64,000 bases of DNA from Trochalopteron elliotii (lineage: Eukaryota > Chordata > Aves > Passeriformes > Leiothrichidae): positions 3,339,695 to 3,403,694 of the forward strand of contig JANPWX010000026.1 in NCBI GenBank assembly GCA_024734555.1. Reading direction: 5' to 3'. How positions within the stretch are numbered: position 1 is the first letter of the stretch; every line of letters starts with the position of its first letter. The position numbers and the translations under genes were made by a program. Of this stretch, positions 52,401 through 62,850 are shown piece by piece. Under the pieces are notes generated by a model. It saw only the letters and a program-made list of their open reading frames with translations, was not told the DNA's origin and searched no databases.

Positions 52401-55400
52401 GAAAAAAACTTAGGGAGATACATGGGAAAAGATGATAATCTTTCAGTTACACAGTCACCAGCTGAAGAATTTCGAACAGGATCAAGTGTTGGAGTGCGTG
52501 TCTCTCTGGTCAGCCCGGTGTTCGGCTAGACCCCCGGCAGCTCCGACACGCCACAACAGGATCGATCTGTGAGTCTTGGCTCAGCAGCCCCTGGACTTTC
52601 GCTGTCACAGCCGTGGTGTAAATGAAAGAGGGGACTCTCGGAGGGTCGGGGGGGACAGAGGTTTATTGGAGTCACAGGGGAACCCCTTACCTCCTGCCCG
52701 ATGCCTCAGGAGAGACCTCGGACAAAGGCTACAGGGGGGTTTTGTCCAGGACAGGCTCAAGGGGTGGGTACAAACTACAAACCAATAAAACAAAGCAAAG
52801 TAATACATGCCAACTGAATTACCTAACTAGTAACAAATCAAGGTAATTTGGGGAGGGGTCTCAGGGGAATCTGCCAACTGCTGTCCAAATCTCTTCGAAA
52901 GTTCTGGACCTTGAAGATAGTAACTTAATGATGGACAGGGGAAGAAGGAGAGGATGGGCAGGGAGCATCATGGGGAAAGGACCAATAGGAAACAGTCTCT
53001 GGGCAAAGACCAGAGAGGCACAGAAACTCTTATCAACTTATGATAAGAGACAACTCCAAGACAAGGGGCCCTTATGGGGTAACTAGAGCTATACTAACTT
53101 ATAACAAAACCTTTTCTAAAACATGGAAATCTTACAAACCCACAATCAAGGACAATGTCAAGGACAGAATTGTTGCAAAATGGTTGTCTAAGTATCAACA
53201 TTTAAGTCTGGCACAAGTGTGCCTAACAACTGGCAACAGCCGCAGTCTGCAAAACCACTTTGCTACCCTTCTACTCCTTTACTGCTGACTTTGTCAAAGC
53301 AGTGTCACAGGTGAAGCCCATGTGATATATCCTTCATTTTTTACTCTCTAATCTTCCAGAGTGGGGGACCTATAGCTCACTGTATTCGAAACCTCGCTCT
53401 GACACATAGTCAAGGAGTAGACATGTTTTTCCAGGTCATGGAGCTGAAATCACCCCTACATCTAGACACTGTCATTGTTACTCCTACTCCTATTTTTTGT
53501 TGTGTTTGATCCATTCTAAATTGATATTGAAGCTTCTGAAAGAACAAATGTCTTTTTTATTGTATGTTCACATGCTGTGAGTCAGAGGTGAGGTCAGGTA
53601 CAGATTATAACAGGCTAAGCTCTCTCCCCGAATTCTCGGTTCCTGGACTGCTCAGATGTATGTCAGAGCTTGTGCTGGGACCAAAGAACCAATTCTAGAG
53701 CTATGAGGAACAGTGATCAGTTCCATAGGGAAACACAAGGGAACCTCAGGCAAGTACAAGCAGTCACACTAAATGGGGCTGATCCTGGTCTGACTGAAAG
53801 TGATAGTTGTGGTTGGCACCTGAAATACAAAGGTATGCTGTTCAGTGCTGTGTGGTACACAGCATCTGGAGACTTATCTCAAAGAGGAGTTAATCCCTGA
53901 ATTTTATTGCACTGCAGTTATGAAAACCTAAGTAGCCATGTAAAGAATTCCCTAAATGAGAGAACTAACCACTTTGATTTTCGTTCAGTAGAAAGCTACT
54001 AAATTGAACATAAAAACACACTAAGTTTCTTAGGAGGTACCTCTTTTCACACTGCTTCTCTTTGGTACAGTGTCTTTCAACATGATTTGCAAATTTTCCA
54101 TGCTTGTGTTTTTCACATGAAGTATAAATATTTGATTTAGTTGCCCTTTTTATTTTCCTCTTTTATGAAACTTGAAGTACCTGTGTTTCAACTATGAATA
54201 AACTAAATTTTCTTTAGATGTCAAAGAAACAGAACACAAATGTGAGATTCATTTTCATATATTTTAAAAAGCTGCAGTTCTCAATTATTTTGTATATATC
54301 CTGGACTCAGTACACATTTCAAGAAGCACCTTTTGGAACTCTACTATGTATTTTAAGAATCTGAGAAAAGTTTGGGACATTAAACCCAACCCAGACCTAT
54401 TTTTGTAACAGGTATATTAAGTTGTTTCCTGACTTAATATGACTGCTGGAAGATGCAAAAGTAATAAATCACAGATAATGTTGATTTTCCATTGTAATAA
54501 AAAGCTAAAAAGTACACTTCTGGCACAGCTACTAATACATTAGTCCTGTTAACATTTAGAGAAGTGGATAATAGCCAAGGTCATCTGTTAACACTGAAAT
54601 TCATACAACACAGCTTAAAATGCTGTCATTAGAAAAATATAAATGTAAGCTGTTTCCACTTTTATAGGTGTTTGGTGTGTATAACAAACATGCCCAGTCC
54701 TTCCACCAGCACATATGGTAAGGAATGAAAACAGAAGTATATTATATGGAAAAGGGCATGAGGGAAAGCAAATGGTATCTTTATTTGTGGCCCATACATG
54801 AGTAACCAAAGTGATGATGCAATGGGCCAGCTACACCTTTTTTCCCTCCCCTATTCTTGCTCAACCTGAGCCACAACTTCAGTACATGAGTTATCTTTGG
54901 AAATTACTTTTATCTGAAGGTTTGCTTTGAGAGCAGCCTGTGAATGAAGCTATAAAATACAAAGGATGCTATCTGTAGACAGACAGACCACTCATGATAC
55001 GCGCATGTTGCACCATACACATACCCTGTCTGCCCAGCAACTCCAGTTTGTGGGATTTGTACAAGAAGTCTGGGTTGACTGCATCTAGGATACTCTACAA
55101 CGATGCAGAGCATTGGGGTGGTGAGACACACAATTAAATATTAAAGTAATCCAGCAAACTATGATTTTCTTTCCCTTGATGCTGGAGAGATTTTAAGGGT
55201 ACAGATGACAAGAGGCTACTACATTTTCAGAGAAAATCAACAGTTTTGACAGTCAGCTTTTGGGCAATCTTCAGTGCAATGCTTTTAACCTCATTACAGT
55301 ACACAGTTCTCTCTCCAAGAGTGATATAGATCACAAATCTTAAATACAAAGTGCTTACTGAAGTGAACAATCTTCAGGTGACAAAAAAGGGAAAGCCATT

Positions 55401-57084
55401 TTTCTACACTTAGAAATAACACTTTAGAGAAGACCCTACATTTCTTCCATGCTACTAAAGAATCTCTTTTATTTTGTTTTTGTTTATAGTACATTATCAT
55501 GCTGATCTGCAGTATCCAACCCTCAGTTCATGGATGAAGGATAACATCTTAAGAGATAAGTTGTTATGATCCCTAGCTCTGTACATAACATACTATTAGA
55601 AATATCCAGTATCTATAATTAGTCAGAAATAATAGAAGAAATATCACAAAACCTGAATATCACATATTCTGTTACTATAAATAAGGTAAGTCTTTCCACT
55701 TAACACATATTCCCCCACACTCCGAATTTGCTGCATATGAATACTCCTGTTCCAAATTTCTCTTTGCAATTTTAAATTAAATTTCTGTTGACTAGGCCAT
55801 AATTCTGCCTGGTGTCTGAAACAATTTGGCACAAAATTCTTACCTGCAAAAACTCTCTCACATTTGAGCCTAAGACACGTAGAATTGTATCATAACCAGA
55901 TTCTTGACAAAACACAAAAAACATCTTCCCAAACATCTGAAGAATTTCCCCAGCATTTAGATCTAGTTAAAACAGGAAAATATGATTCAGTCCAAACACT
56001 GCATTTCATGCATTTGCTTATTTCTTTACTCTTATATTCATAAATGCTACTCAGATGCAGTAGGTCAAGAACAAAGCAAGATTCAGGGTTCATATGGCAA
56101 ATACTGAGTAGCCTATAAATCCTGAGTATACTATACTAAGAAATATATGAATTTTATTAGGATTTACCAATCACCATTATTACTTCACCACATTGTATGT
56201 TTCGCACATATACAGCATTTAGATTTTGATGCAGAAAAATGAATCACTTCTTGAAAATAAAGGAACTTGGTTGTTAGCAGTGCTCGCCTCAGCAGAGTTA
56301 ATTCTAATTTACAATAGCATGAAACCACATCAGCTGCTGCAATTCAACATTACTACAGTCATCAGTCTTATAGATTCTTGGCTAATTACTGATGCAGAAC
56401 AATTTCATACCGCACTTGGGTCTGCAGATAAAATAATGCTGATGTGCATAATTCTACCTTTTAAATTCCAGACCAGAGCTGCAATGACTGAAAATGAATG
56501 CAACCCAAATCAATGGCTGATATGCAATTAAATGAAATGTGTCCATGCCACAAGCATTTCTGTGACTCAGCACTGTTCCTCAGCAGAGATCAAGGATTCA
56601 TTCATTCATTCATTCATTCACTGCTCTTGCAGCAGTGGTTGAAGCTTGGGTGGAAGTTGGAAGGCAGTTGCAGCAGGATGTTGTTACTTCACAACTGCTT
56701 GTTACACTGCCCATGTGGTGTGGGTGAGGTATATTTCTCCAGTTTAAGATGGAATACTTTGGAAATAATAAAAAATAATTTCAAGCAATAAAAGGAGTAA
56801 AATTTTCTTAGAGAAATAAAAGAAATATAGTTCTTTCTCCTAAGATTAAAAAAAAAATTCTCTAACCAATGCTACATTTTCCCCTGTGCTAAATCCTGTT
56901 CCTCTCTGCTACACAGATTTGGGGGGCAGGAGGGTATTACCTTTTTGTGATGAATGGGCAAAGAAGATAACTGTTTTACTTACTAAGGACCTTGCTTGCA
57001 GCTGCAACGAGATCATAGGTTTTGGAATCATCATAAATTATTCTGACCAGAAACTGTCCTTCTTCATCCAGCTGTGCCTCCTTC
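31422..57084 (-). CDS. GUCY1B1: GUCY1B1, soluble guanylate cyclase subunit beta-1 (residues 27-619; first 25 codons outside the window)
   Basis: Minus-strand exons in order: 57084-56984, 55962-55844, 50765-50568, 42028-41798, 41406-41290, 40456-40323, 39633-39436, 37721-37484, 36652-36512, 35356-35202, 34905-34779, 31445-31422. They total 1783 nt and phases agree throughout. Numbering that places the first complete codon at 27 puts the heme ligand at His105 and ends at residue 619, the human length. The subunit pairs with GUCY1A1, binds NO through its heme and converts GTP to cGMP in the cytosol. Domains: H-NOX (to about 185; YYSER heme-propionate motif at 135-139), PAS-like (about 207-336), coiled coil (about 345-410), cyclase (about 413-607; E473 and C541 present). 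Similarity to human is very high. The start and first exon(s) are not in the window; I searched 57085-64000 for them. Confidence 0.96.
31446..34778 (-). other. GUCY1B1: GUCY1B1 last intron
   Basis: AT-rich unique sequence. A 13-bp unit is repeated three times at 33604-33642. No other feature is seen. Confidence 0.75.
33604..33642. repeat. 13-bp tandem repeat, three copies
   Basis: Three consecutive ATTAAAATACAGA-like units, each with at most one or two changes. Confidence 0.85.
34779..34905 (-). CDS. GUCY1B1: GUCY1B1 coding exon, residues 571-612
   Basis: Acceptor TTTCAG, donor GTATGA. The exon encodes [20 protein letters not shown] and [15 protein letters not shown], closing the cyclase domain. 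The frame continues past the donor for one codon (GTA) and then TGA, so the donor, not this stop, defines the normal C-terminus. Confidence 0.95.
35202..35356 (-). CDS. GUCY1B1: GUCY1B1 coding exon, residues 519-569
   Basis: Acceptor CTAAAG, donor GTGAGT. The exon encodes [20 protein letters not shown] and [20 protein letters not shown]. Cys541, and the Asn and Arg of GNTVNLTSR, contact GTP in the cyclase active site. It ends within Arg570. Confidence 0.96.
36512..36652 (-). CDS. GUCY1B1: GUCY1B1 coding exon, residues 472-518
   Basis: Acceptor TTAATAG, donor GTTAGT, 47 whole codons. It begins [18 protein letters not shown]. The Glu at 473 is the guanine-specifying residue in this family. It ends [11 protein letters not shown]. 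Confidence 0.96.
37004..37033. repeat. CA/TA microsatellite
   Basis: An imperfect ACACACAAACACACACA run followed by a short TATATA run, in the intron between the exons at 37.5 and 36.6 kb. Confidence 0.75.
37484..37721 (-). CDS. GUCY1B1: GUCY1B1 coding exon, residues 393-471 (cyclase domain start)
   Basis: Acceptor GTGTAG, donor GTAAGC. The exon encodes [20 protein letters not shown], then the cyclase strand [20 protein letters not shown] and [20 protein letters not shown]. In beta-1 the metal-binding aspartates of the alpha chain are not used; the beta chain supplies base-recognition residues. Confidence 0.96.
39436..39633 (-). CDS. GUCY1B1: GUCY1B1 coding exon, residues 327-391 (coiled coil)
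   Basis: Acceptor TTTGTAG, donor GTAAGA. The exon encodes [20 protein letters not shown] and the heptad-rich signalling helix ([20 protein letters not shown]) that couples the regulatory domains to the cyclase. A His replaces the human Leu in DRLQHTL. It ends within Thr392. Confidence 0.95.
40323..40456 (-). CDS. GUCY1B1: GUCY1B1 coding exon, residues 282-325
   Basis: Acceptor CACCAG, donor GTACTT. The exon encodes [20 protein letters not shown] and [20 protein letters not shown], the end of the PAS-like domain. It ends within Ser326. Confidence 0.95.
41290..41406 (-). CDS. GUCY1B1: GUCY1B1 coding exon, residues 243-281
   Basis: Acceptor CCTTAG, donor GTAACT, 39 whole codons. The exon encodes [20 protein letters not shown] and [19 protein letters not shown] of the PAS-like (HNOBA) domain. 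Confidence 0.95.
41798..42028 (-). CDS. GUCY1B1: GUCY1B1 coding exon, residues 166-242
   Basis: Acceptor CCTAG, donor GTTAGC, 77 whole codons. The exon encodes the end of H-NOX and the acidic linker ([19 protein letters not shown]), then the start of the PAS-like domain ([20 protein letters not shown]). Confidence 0.95.
42029..47078 (-). other. GUCY1B1: GUCY1B1 large intron, left part
   Basis: This is part of the 8.5-kb intron between the exons at 50568 and 42028. It is AT-rich unique sequence with short chance frames only. Confidence 0.7.
47079..47632 (+). mobile_element. CR1 LINE fragment, 3' end, in GUCY1B1 intron
   Basis: A plus-strand CR1 3' portion, opposite in orientation to the host gene. 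It contains a CTGGAGCATCTCTCAGAAGA block, a CAGCCTGGAGAACAGATGGC block, a remnant of the RTRGNGH ORF2 motif (near 47391-47411) and a GCACTGGCACC block. It ends in ATGCCTTCCAACCTCAGCCA just before ATTCTGTA, the usual CR1 3' terminus. Several in-frame stops mark it as inactive. Confidence 0.9.
47633..50567 (-). other. GUCY1B1: GUCY1B1 large intron, right part
   Basis: AT-rich unique sequence with no gene or repeat recognised. Confidence 0.7.
50568..50765 (-). CDS. GUCY1B1: GUCY1B1 coding exon, residues 100-165 (heme ligand His105)
   Basis: Acceptor TTCCAG, donor GTAATG, 66 whole codons. It starts [15 protein letters not shown], in which the first His is the proximal heme ligand His105. It also contains [11 protein letters not shown], the Y-x-S-x-R motif that holds the heme propionates. 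Confidence 0.96.
52487..53404 (-). mobile_element. Solo LTR of an endogenous retrovirus (about 0.9 kb) in GUCY1B1 intron
   Basis: The block is bounded on the plus strand by TGTTGGAGTGCG at the left and CGCTCTGACA at the right, imperfect inverted ends of the TG...CA type. On the minus strand an AATAAA (plus-strand TTTATT at 52662-52667) stands about 175 bases from the 3' end, where it would end R and precede U5, and the last part is GC-rich. No gag, pol or env frames flank it, so it looks like a recombined solo LTR. It lies in the same transcriptional sense as GUCY1B1. Boundaries could be off by a few bases. The family name is not determined. Confidence 0.72.
52662..52667 (-). terminator. LTR polyadenylation signal (minus strand)
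   Basis: TTTATT on the plus strand reads AATAAA in the sense of the LTR and of GUCY1B1. It could act as a cryptic polyadenylation site within the intron. Confidence 0.5.
53405..55843 (-). other. GUCY1B1: GUCY1B1 intron, part right of the LTR
   Basis: Unique AT-rich sequence, no repeat or gene recognised. The other side of the LTR (50766-52486) is similar. Confidence 0.65.
55844..55962 (-). CDS. GUCY1B1: GUCY1B1 coding exon, residues 60-99
   Basis: Acceptor AACTAG, donor GTAAGA. The exon encodes [20 protein letters not shown] and [19 protein letters not shown] of the H-NOX domain. The first two bases complete Asn60. Confidence 0.95.
56596..56620. repeat. (ATTC)n microsatellite
   Basis: About six uninterrupted ATTC units, in the intron between the exons at 56984 and 55962. 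Confidence 0.9.
56984..57084 (-). CDS. GUCY1B1: GUCY1B1 coding exon, residues 27-59 (first one in the window)
   Basis: The acceptor is a long T-run ending in TTTTAG and the donor is GTAAGT. It encodes [20 protein letters not shown] and [13 protein letters not shown] of the H-NOX domain. The first base completes Lys26 from an exon outside the window, and the last base starts Asn60. Confidence 0.92.
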
Positions 57085-57919
57085 CTAAAAAAAAAAATAG
57101 AATAAAATCTTTTTGCTTGAGGGAAAAGCACCATATGGATAAAAGTCTTTTAAATAAAATAAGTTTGTACAGTTATTCAAGACAGAAAATTAGAAATAAA
57201 GTTGTTTCCTATCTCAGTCATTAGTGTACAATACAGATATTTCAGACCACAACTGTTCTGAAAATAATAATTAGCAACAAGAAAAAAACCATGATTTTTC
57301 AGTACAGAGCCTCGAAAAAAGTTGCTGTACTAATAAAGACACAATTTGCATTTTAAAATAAGAGACTATCCAATAACGCAGCCCATGGTGGGCTTTTTAA
57401 ACATTTTATAAGCTTTTACATTCCATCACATTTTAATTACACTTTATTTACAAAAGGGCATGGGTTGTTTCTAACAATCATTTGCACATATGTGCAAAGA
57501 GGAACTTAAAATGCAGGTGCAGGTACCATATCAAATATCTTTTTTCATAATTCTGCACATGCCCAGTACATAGGAAGAAAAAGGATGCTAGAATTTTGCA
57601 AGGCCTTGTTTTCACATTGCACATCAATTCTCATGTGTAAGCTAAAGCACAATAGAAATATACATTTCTTCACATTTCCTCTTTTCATAAAGAAAACAAT
57701 TCTCTACCCCAGGTTTAAGACAAGACTCATATATATGTCCTCTGCACATTTACTACTGCTACTAAGTAAAAAACCAAAACAAAATTACTGCTTTGTTTTT
57801 CGGGTCATTTACTATTCTCTTCAACTTGAACATTCAGTCAGCAGCTTGTCCAAAAGGCAGCACAAATCTGTAGGCTCTATTTTTTTACTGAGGAAAAATC
57901 CCCCAGACAATGAATGAAC

Positions 57920-58200
57920 TGTCGTGCCCTCCAAGCTTTGCACTTGGCACAAGTGAATTACTAGGGAGGACCCACAAGTGCCTTCCTCCCTGTTTTATCC
58001 CATCTGCACAGCACAGGAGCCAGGCCACTGGTGCTGCAGGAGTGACTGAGTCCCAGCTCTTGGGAGGGGGACAGAGAGCACCTCCATGGGCCGGCAGACC
58101 CCAGGACACTGAAGAGCCAGCTGCCCATGTGGTTGGTCCTGCTGTGCACAGAGCATGCCAATGGACATGGCCCTGTCCCTGCCCAGTTTCAAGTAAAGCT
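57920..58200. other. GC-rich intronic island, unassigned
   Basis: This stretch is markedly GC-richer than its surroundings and is open on both strands for 65-113 codons. I recognise no protein family. It could be a decayed LTR or other repeat, or a regulatory element. Confidence 0.35.
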
Positions 58201-59005
58201 GTATTCTGTATTTGCTCTTATTTCCCTTGCAAATTTTCCTTCAGCAGATGAGATGTGCAGAGGGGCCTGCTGTGCTCTCTGATGAAGTCGTGCCCTTTTA
58301 GTTGAAGTCCACATCTGGAAAATGTGCACAGCCTCCTTTCTCAGTATGTTTTTTAAAATAGGTGTTCACCTCCTGTGGTGTTGCCTACAATGATTCTCTA
58401 TAGAGATAGTGTGCTTTGCAGAAATAGTGACGAAAGAGGAGATATTTGTAAGTACTCATGCTCTAATTGATGTACTTAGAATATATTTTGGCTCAGCAAA
58501 ACTAATATGATCATGGATGGCATCATTAGTATATTTGCAGGTGGAGGGTTACAACTACCTCATTGAAAAGAAATTACCCTTTCATCTAAATGTATCTCTA
58601 TGCTGCAGCTCACTACAGGAAGTCAAAAGAAAGGCAAAGAGACAGGAAAGCCTAGAAGTGAATCACATCTTAAATCACACCAATAAAACAAAATCAGTAC
58701 ACGATGTCACTCTCCAGAAAAAAAACCCTCAGAATTAGAAAAACCATAAAAAAGGCAGATTATAAGGTAGCTTTTTTAAAAAAATCTAACCACAAGGGAT
58801 GCAAATCAAGACATTCAACAACTTGGTAGTAGTATAATTATTTTTCTAATGAGTAAGACGACAATGAGTAAACAATTATTTACTAGTACTATAGTAATGA
58901 AGAGCTTTTACCAGAGTATATCTGGTAAATTGAGTAAATACAAAGAAATGCCCTTTGAGATACGGCTCAAGCCTACAGAGACAACATTTCTAACTTCTGA
59001 ATTTC

Positions 59006-59045
59006 CTTGGTTTAATTTCCTAAAACTTGGTTTAATTTCCTAAAG
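59006..59045. repeat. 20-bp tandem duplication
   Basis: Two adjacent copies of CTTGGTTTAATTTCCTAAAA, differing only at the last base. Confidence 0.9.
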
Positions 59046-62000
59046 TGGTGTCATTGACTTTAAAAATTAATTAATACAAAATAATAATGCCTGCAGAAAA
59101 TTCAAGCATTTACAGATGTAGTGGAATTATCCATTCATAGAAACAGAAATGTTTCCTGAGATACCCACAGGGGAGAGGTCTGAGAATTAAGTACTCTTGC
59201 TGATCTTAAAACTGCTAGATGGCAAACGGTACTGCTGAGAAGGACTGATTCCAATTTCATATGGCAGTATTCTACTCACCTAAGTGAAATGACTTGTTTT
59301 TTAACCCTCCAGTTCGTAATCATCAGTCTTTGATAACCTGTTCACTTAATGGGTATCTGGAATCCATTATTTTCTTTTTCCTCTTCATCTTCTTTTAATC
59401 TCGCTCCTCACATTCTTCCCACCATCCAAAAATTATACAACATTGTTTTTACATTTCAAAAATATATTTTTAATAATAACTGAAGTATTGTAACTGTTAC
59501 TTGAAATAAACATTTTTATACCCACTCTAAGAACGATGAACTGAAAACAAACTAAACAACTTTCCTAAAGGAATATGACAAAGCTATAGGGCAGGGGTGA
59601 CTAAATATCCCTCATAATTCGTCCTAAAAGAAAGATCATCCTCTATCCAATGACATGAAAAACATTATAATAACCCTTATCAGGCGGGGTCTTAAGCAGG
59701 AGGAGTTGATAGTGGGAAATGATGTCTTGAAACACAAGAGACCAGCCAGGGACAAAAAGGTAAAGTTTACATTTCCTAAGAACAGAACTGAAATGAATAT
59801 GAGAAAAGAAAACCATCTTGATTCTTTGATTCTCATAACATGGTATGTAACTACAAGTCAGCTACAGTTTGGAGGGATGTTTGCTAAGGGTGAACAAACT
59901 TTCCCACATCTCTGATACATGCTGTGCTTTCTTTTAGTCTCCCTGATCTGAGCCAAACCACAAAGGATAAAACACACATCTGGAAAAGCAATGAACATCC
60001 TAAAAAATACTGCATACTTGCACAGTCCAGTAGACACAGCTTTTCTGTGTGAGAATTTTCTCTATGAAAAATTGACCCAGTTTGACAATGTTGGTATCTC
60101 TTTCAAAACTTCTTGCATTTCTTTCCAACTACATTGACTGGAACTTTTCCTGTTTACTTCTCTGTGCCAAGCCATGCTTCTTTCTTCTTGTTTTATTTGT
60201 CTTTAGTTTACTTTGTCAAAGTTTTTGTCATTATCTGCAATTTCTCTGAGCAACCACTTTTTAAATTCACCACTGGTTATTTCAGTTATTTCAGTCTACT
60301 CCATTTAAGTATTTTAACTATTTTTTTCTAGTTTACTCTAGATCCTTTGGATCACTCAGCAGCCATCTTCTCTGTAGCCTTACTGATGTATTTCCCATTA
60401 AAAATATTTAAAGTTCAGCAAAATGTTTTCAAATACTTGTCAAAGTAAATATTTACCCCTGCAGGGGATTACACTACTGAGTTAAAACCATGCAGACAAA
60501 AATTTCTTTGCTTTTTCTACAAATATGGCAAATACCATGACAGTGGCTAATCTAAGCTGTGTTGAAAGATAAACAGCTTTTTTATGATGCATGTTTGAAA
60601 ATTATTAAATTTCAGAACTTTCTTCTTCCTTTCCAAGTCAATTTCTTCTTCATACCTCTAAGATCTGTTGTGCTGGTACGTCCCAGCAATTTAGAGAGGT
60701 GTTGAGCTGAAACAAAATTCAGTTAGTTTTTCTGTATTGTTTTTCTGCTAGATGAATTTCCCTGTCTGCTCCACCACCTGTTCACAGAAGCTGCTCTGCA
60801 CACAGACAACACATAGCCAGAGTGATTGTGGACAGGTTTCTGAAGCCCTTCTGCTTCCCTCAGTAATCTAACAGAAGTCAGAGCTTCCAAAAGTCTTCCT
60901 CTCTGAAATACCAGCCTTAAGACTACATGTGATAGGAAAATGTTGCCCTGAGTTTATCCAAAGTGGCCACCGCAAAGTGAAAGCAATCCTATTTTTTAAG
61001 AGCCACTGGTCCTTCAACAAGTCTACAGAACAGCAGGGCCTCTAATGAACTTGTCTGAGAGAGCATCCAGCTATCAGCACCAGAGAGACTCGCCATGAGT
61101 GCCCTCCAGCAGCTCAGGAAACAGGACAGTGTCATTCAGATGAATACCTAAACTTGTTTCCTCATTGCTGCTGTTTTCCCACCTAATTACCTGACCCTAC
61201 CTGATTTCTCACAGCTGCCTGCACTTACACTAAGGAAATGGGTTTATAACAAGGGTGATAGGAAGAAATATATGATAGTGTCACAAAAACTGCTACAATT
61301 AATGCTAAGAGCGAAGCCATTTTGTCAGCTTTGCAGAGCTGCTGTGGTCAGCTGTCCATCGAGAGTAACTCCTTACATTTGTATTTGGCTGACCACATCT
61401 CAGAGAAAACTTCATAATCCACAGCTTTACAAAAAAACTGTGGCATTTCCCTTGAAATGTTTTGCTGCAATCTTAAGTTACAGTTTTTGACCAGATAAAA
61501 TTATGGGAGGAAATTAGCATAGTTCTAATGTTTTCTGCAGATTGTGGTGTTTGATCACAAAGACATTAACAGCAATAACATGTTGGTAGCTTTCTTAAGA
61601 ACTTGACTGGAAATGAGCCAAAAGCAACAAGCTTTGGCAAATTCTCAAGCCCTGCTTAATTCTTTAGTGAAGAAGCAGTATTACAGTAGGAAACTTTTCA
61701 CTTTTACAAGTCTGTTCTTTCAAAATAACTTTCAAGTCAAATAGAACAGAATTTACAATTAATGTCTCATTTACATCTATAGAGACAAAATAAGTGTGGG
61801 TTTTGCTCCCCTGTAAATTTATGCTGAAAACATTAAAACACCCCAGGATTTCAGTGCTCTTGCCTGAACTGACTCCTGTCACATGAGATGTGATATTTCA
61901 TGGTTCAAAACTTACATCCTATGACATGCCTGTCCTAACTTCTACAGTCTGGCAGTCCTTTTTATTTACTCTAGACTAATTTTGAATGATTACACAGAGC

Positions 62001-62810
62001 TATTTCAATTGTGGGAAACGAAGATTCCAGCACAGACTTCTCTAAAATGCTTTTGTTTTCCTCCAGAATGTTTCTATTATCCAGGTTAATGTGAGGCAGT
62101 TTATTTGGCCAAGAGTAGAACCTTAACTATTGCACCATGGAAAACAACAGCTATAGAGAAGATACTTTTCACACAAAGATTTGGCCTTGAAATCAGTGGA
62201 AAAACTTCTATTGAACAGATCGAAGCAGGATCAAGTCTTAAAACAGCTTTTCCTCCATCAGGCATACTAACATCTCCAAAACTGCTGTTGATTTAGTAGC
62301 ACAGAACAGCATTACAGGTGATACATCTGTGTACAATGGTCCCTTTGAAAATCTTTCCCCTTGTGAAACTAGTCCAGTATTTGTAAACACATTAATAATG
62401 TTCAAAAATAATGTTAATAATTCACAGAAATGGCTGAAATGATAAGTGTAGACACGCATTCCAAGAAAAACTATTCCTAAAATTAGAACAGATGCTCCAC
62501 TTCAGATTTTTAAGCATAGGATGCACACATTTTTATTTGTCATGGAGGCTTGATGTAGAAAGGATTTCTTTTGCCATCTTTGGAGATTTTACAGACAACA
62601 CAGCTGGACAAGATGTCACATCAGGCTGGTCTTACTTACACAGCCTATTCTGCAAAAGGTGAGTTGTAATGAATTTTACACTCAGACTGCAGGATTTAAA
62701 GTGATCTTGCATAAATCATAATCAAGAAGATTTGCTGCTGACAGAACCTTTTTGCCTGTGAAGTCGTACTTGCTATCCTGCCTCTGTAGCCAGTCAAAAA
62801 GCTGAAATCT

Positions 62811-62850
62811 TTTTCAGAATTGGCAAGAAATTTTCAGAATTGGTAAGAAA
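62811..62850. repeat. 20-bp tandem duplication
   Basis: Two adjacent copies of TTTTCAGAATTGGCAAGAAA with one C/T difference. Confidence 0.9.

Noticed and set aside
52576..52846. Short frames inside the LTR
   Set aside because: They fall in non-coding LTR sequence and show no retroviral protein motif.
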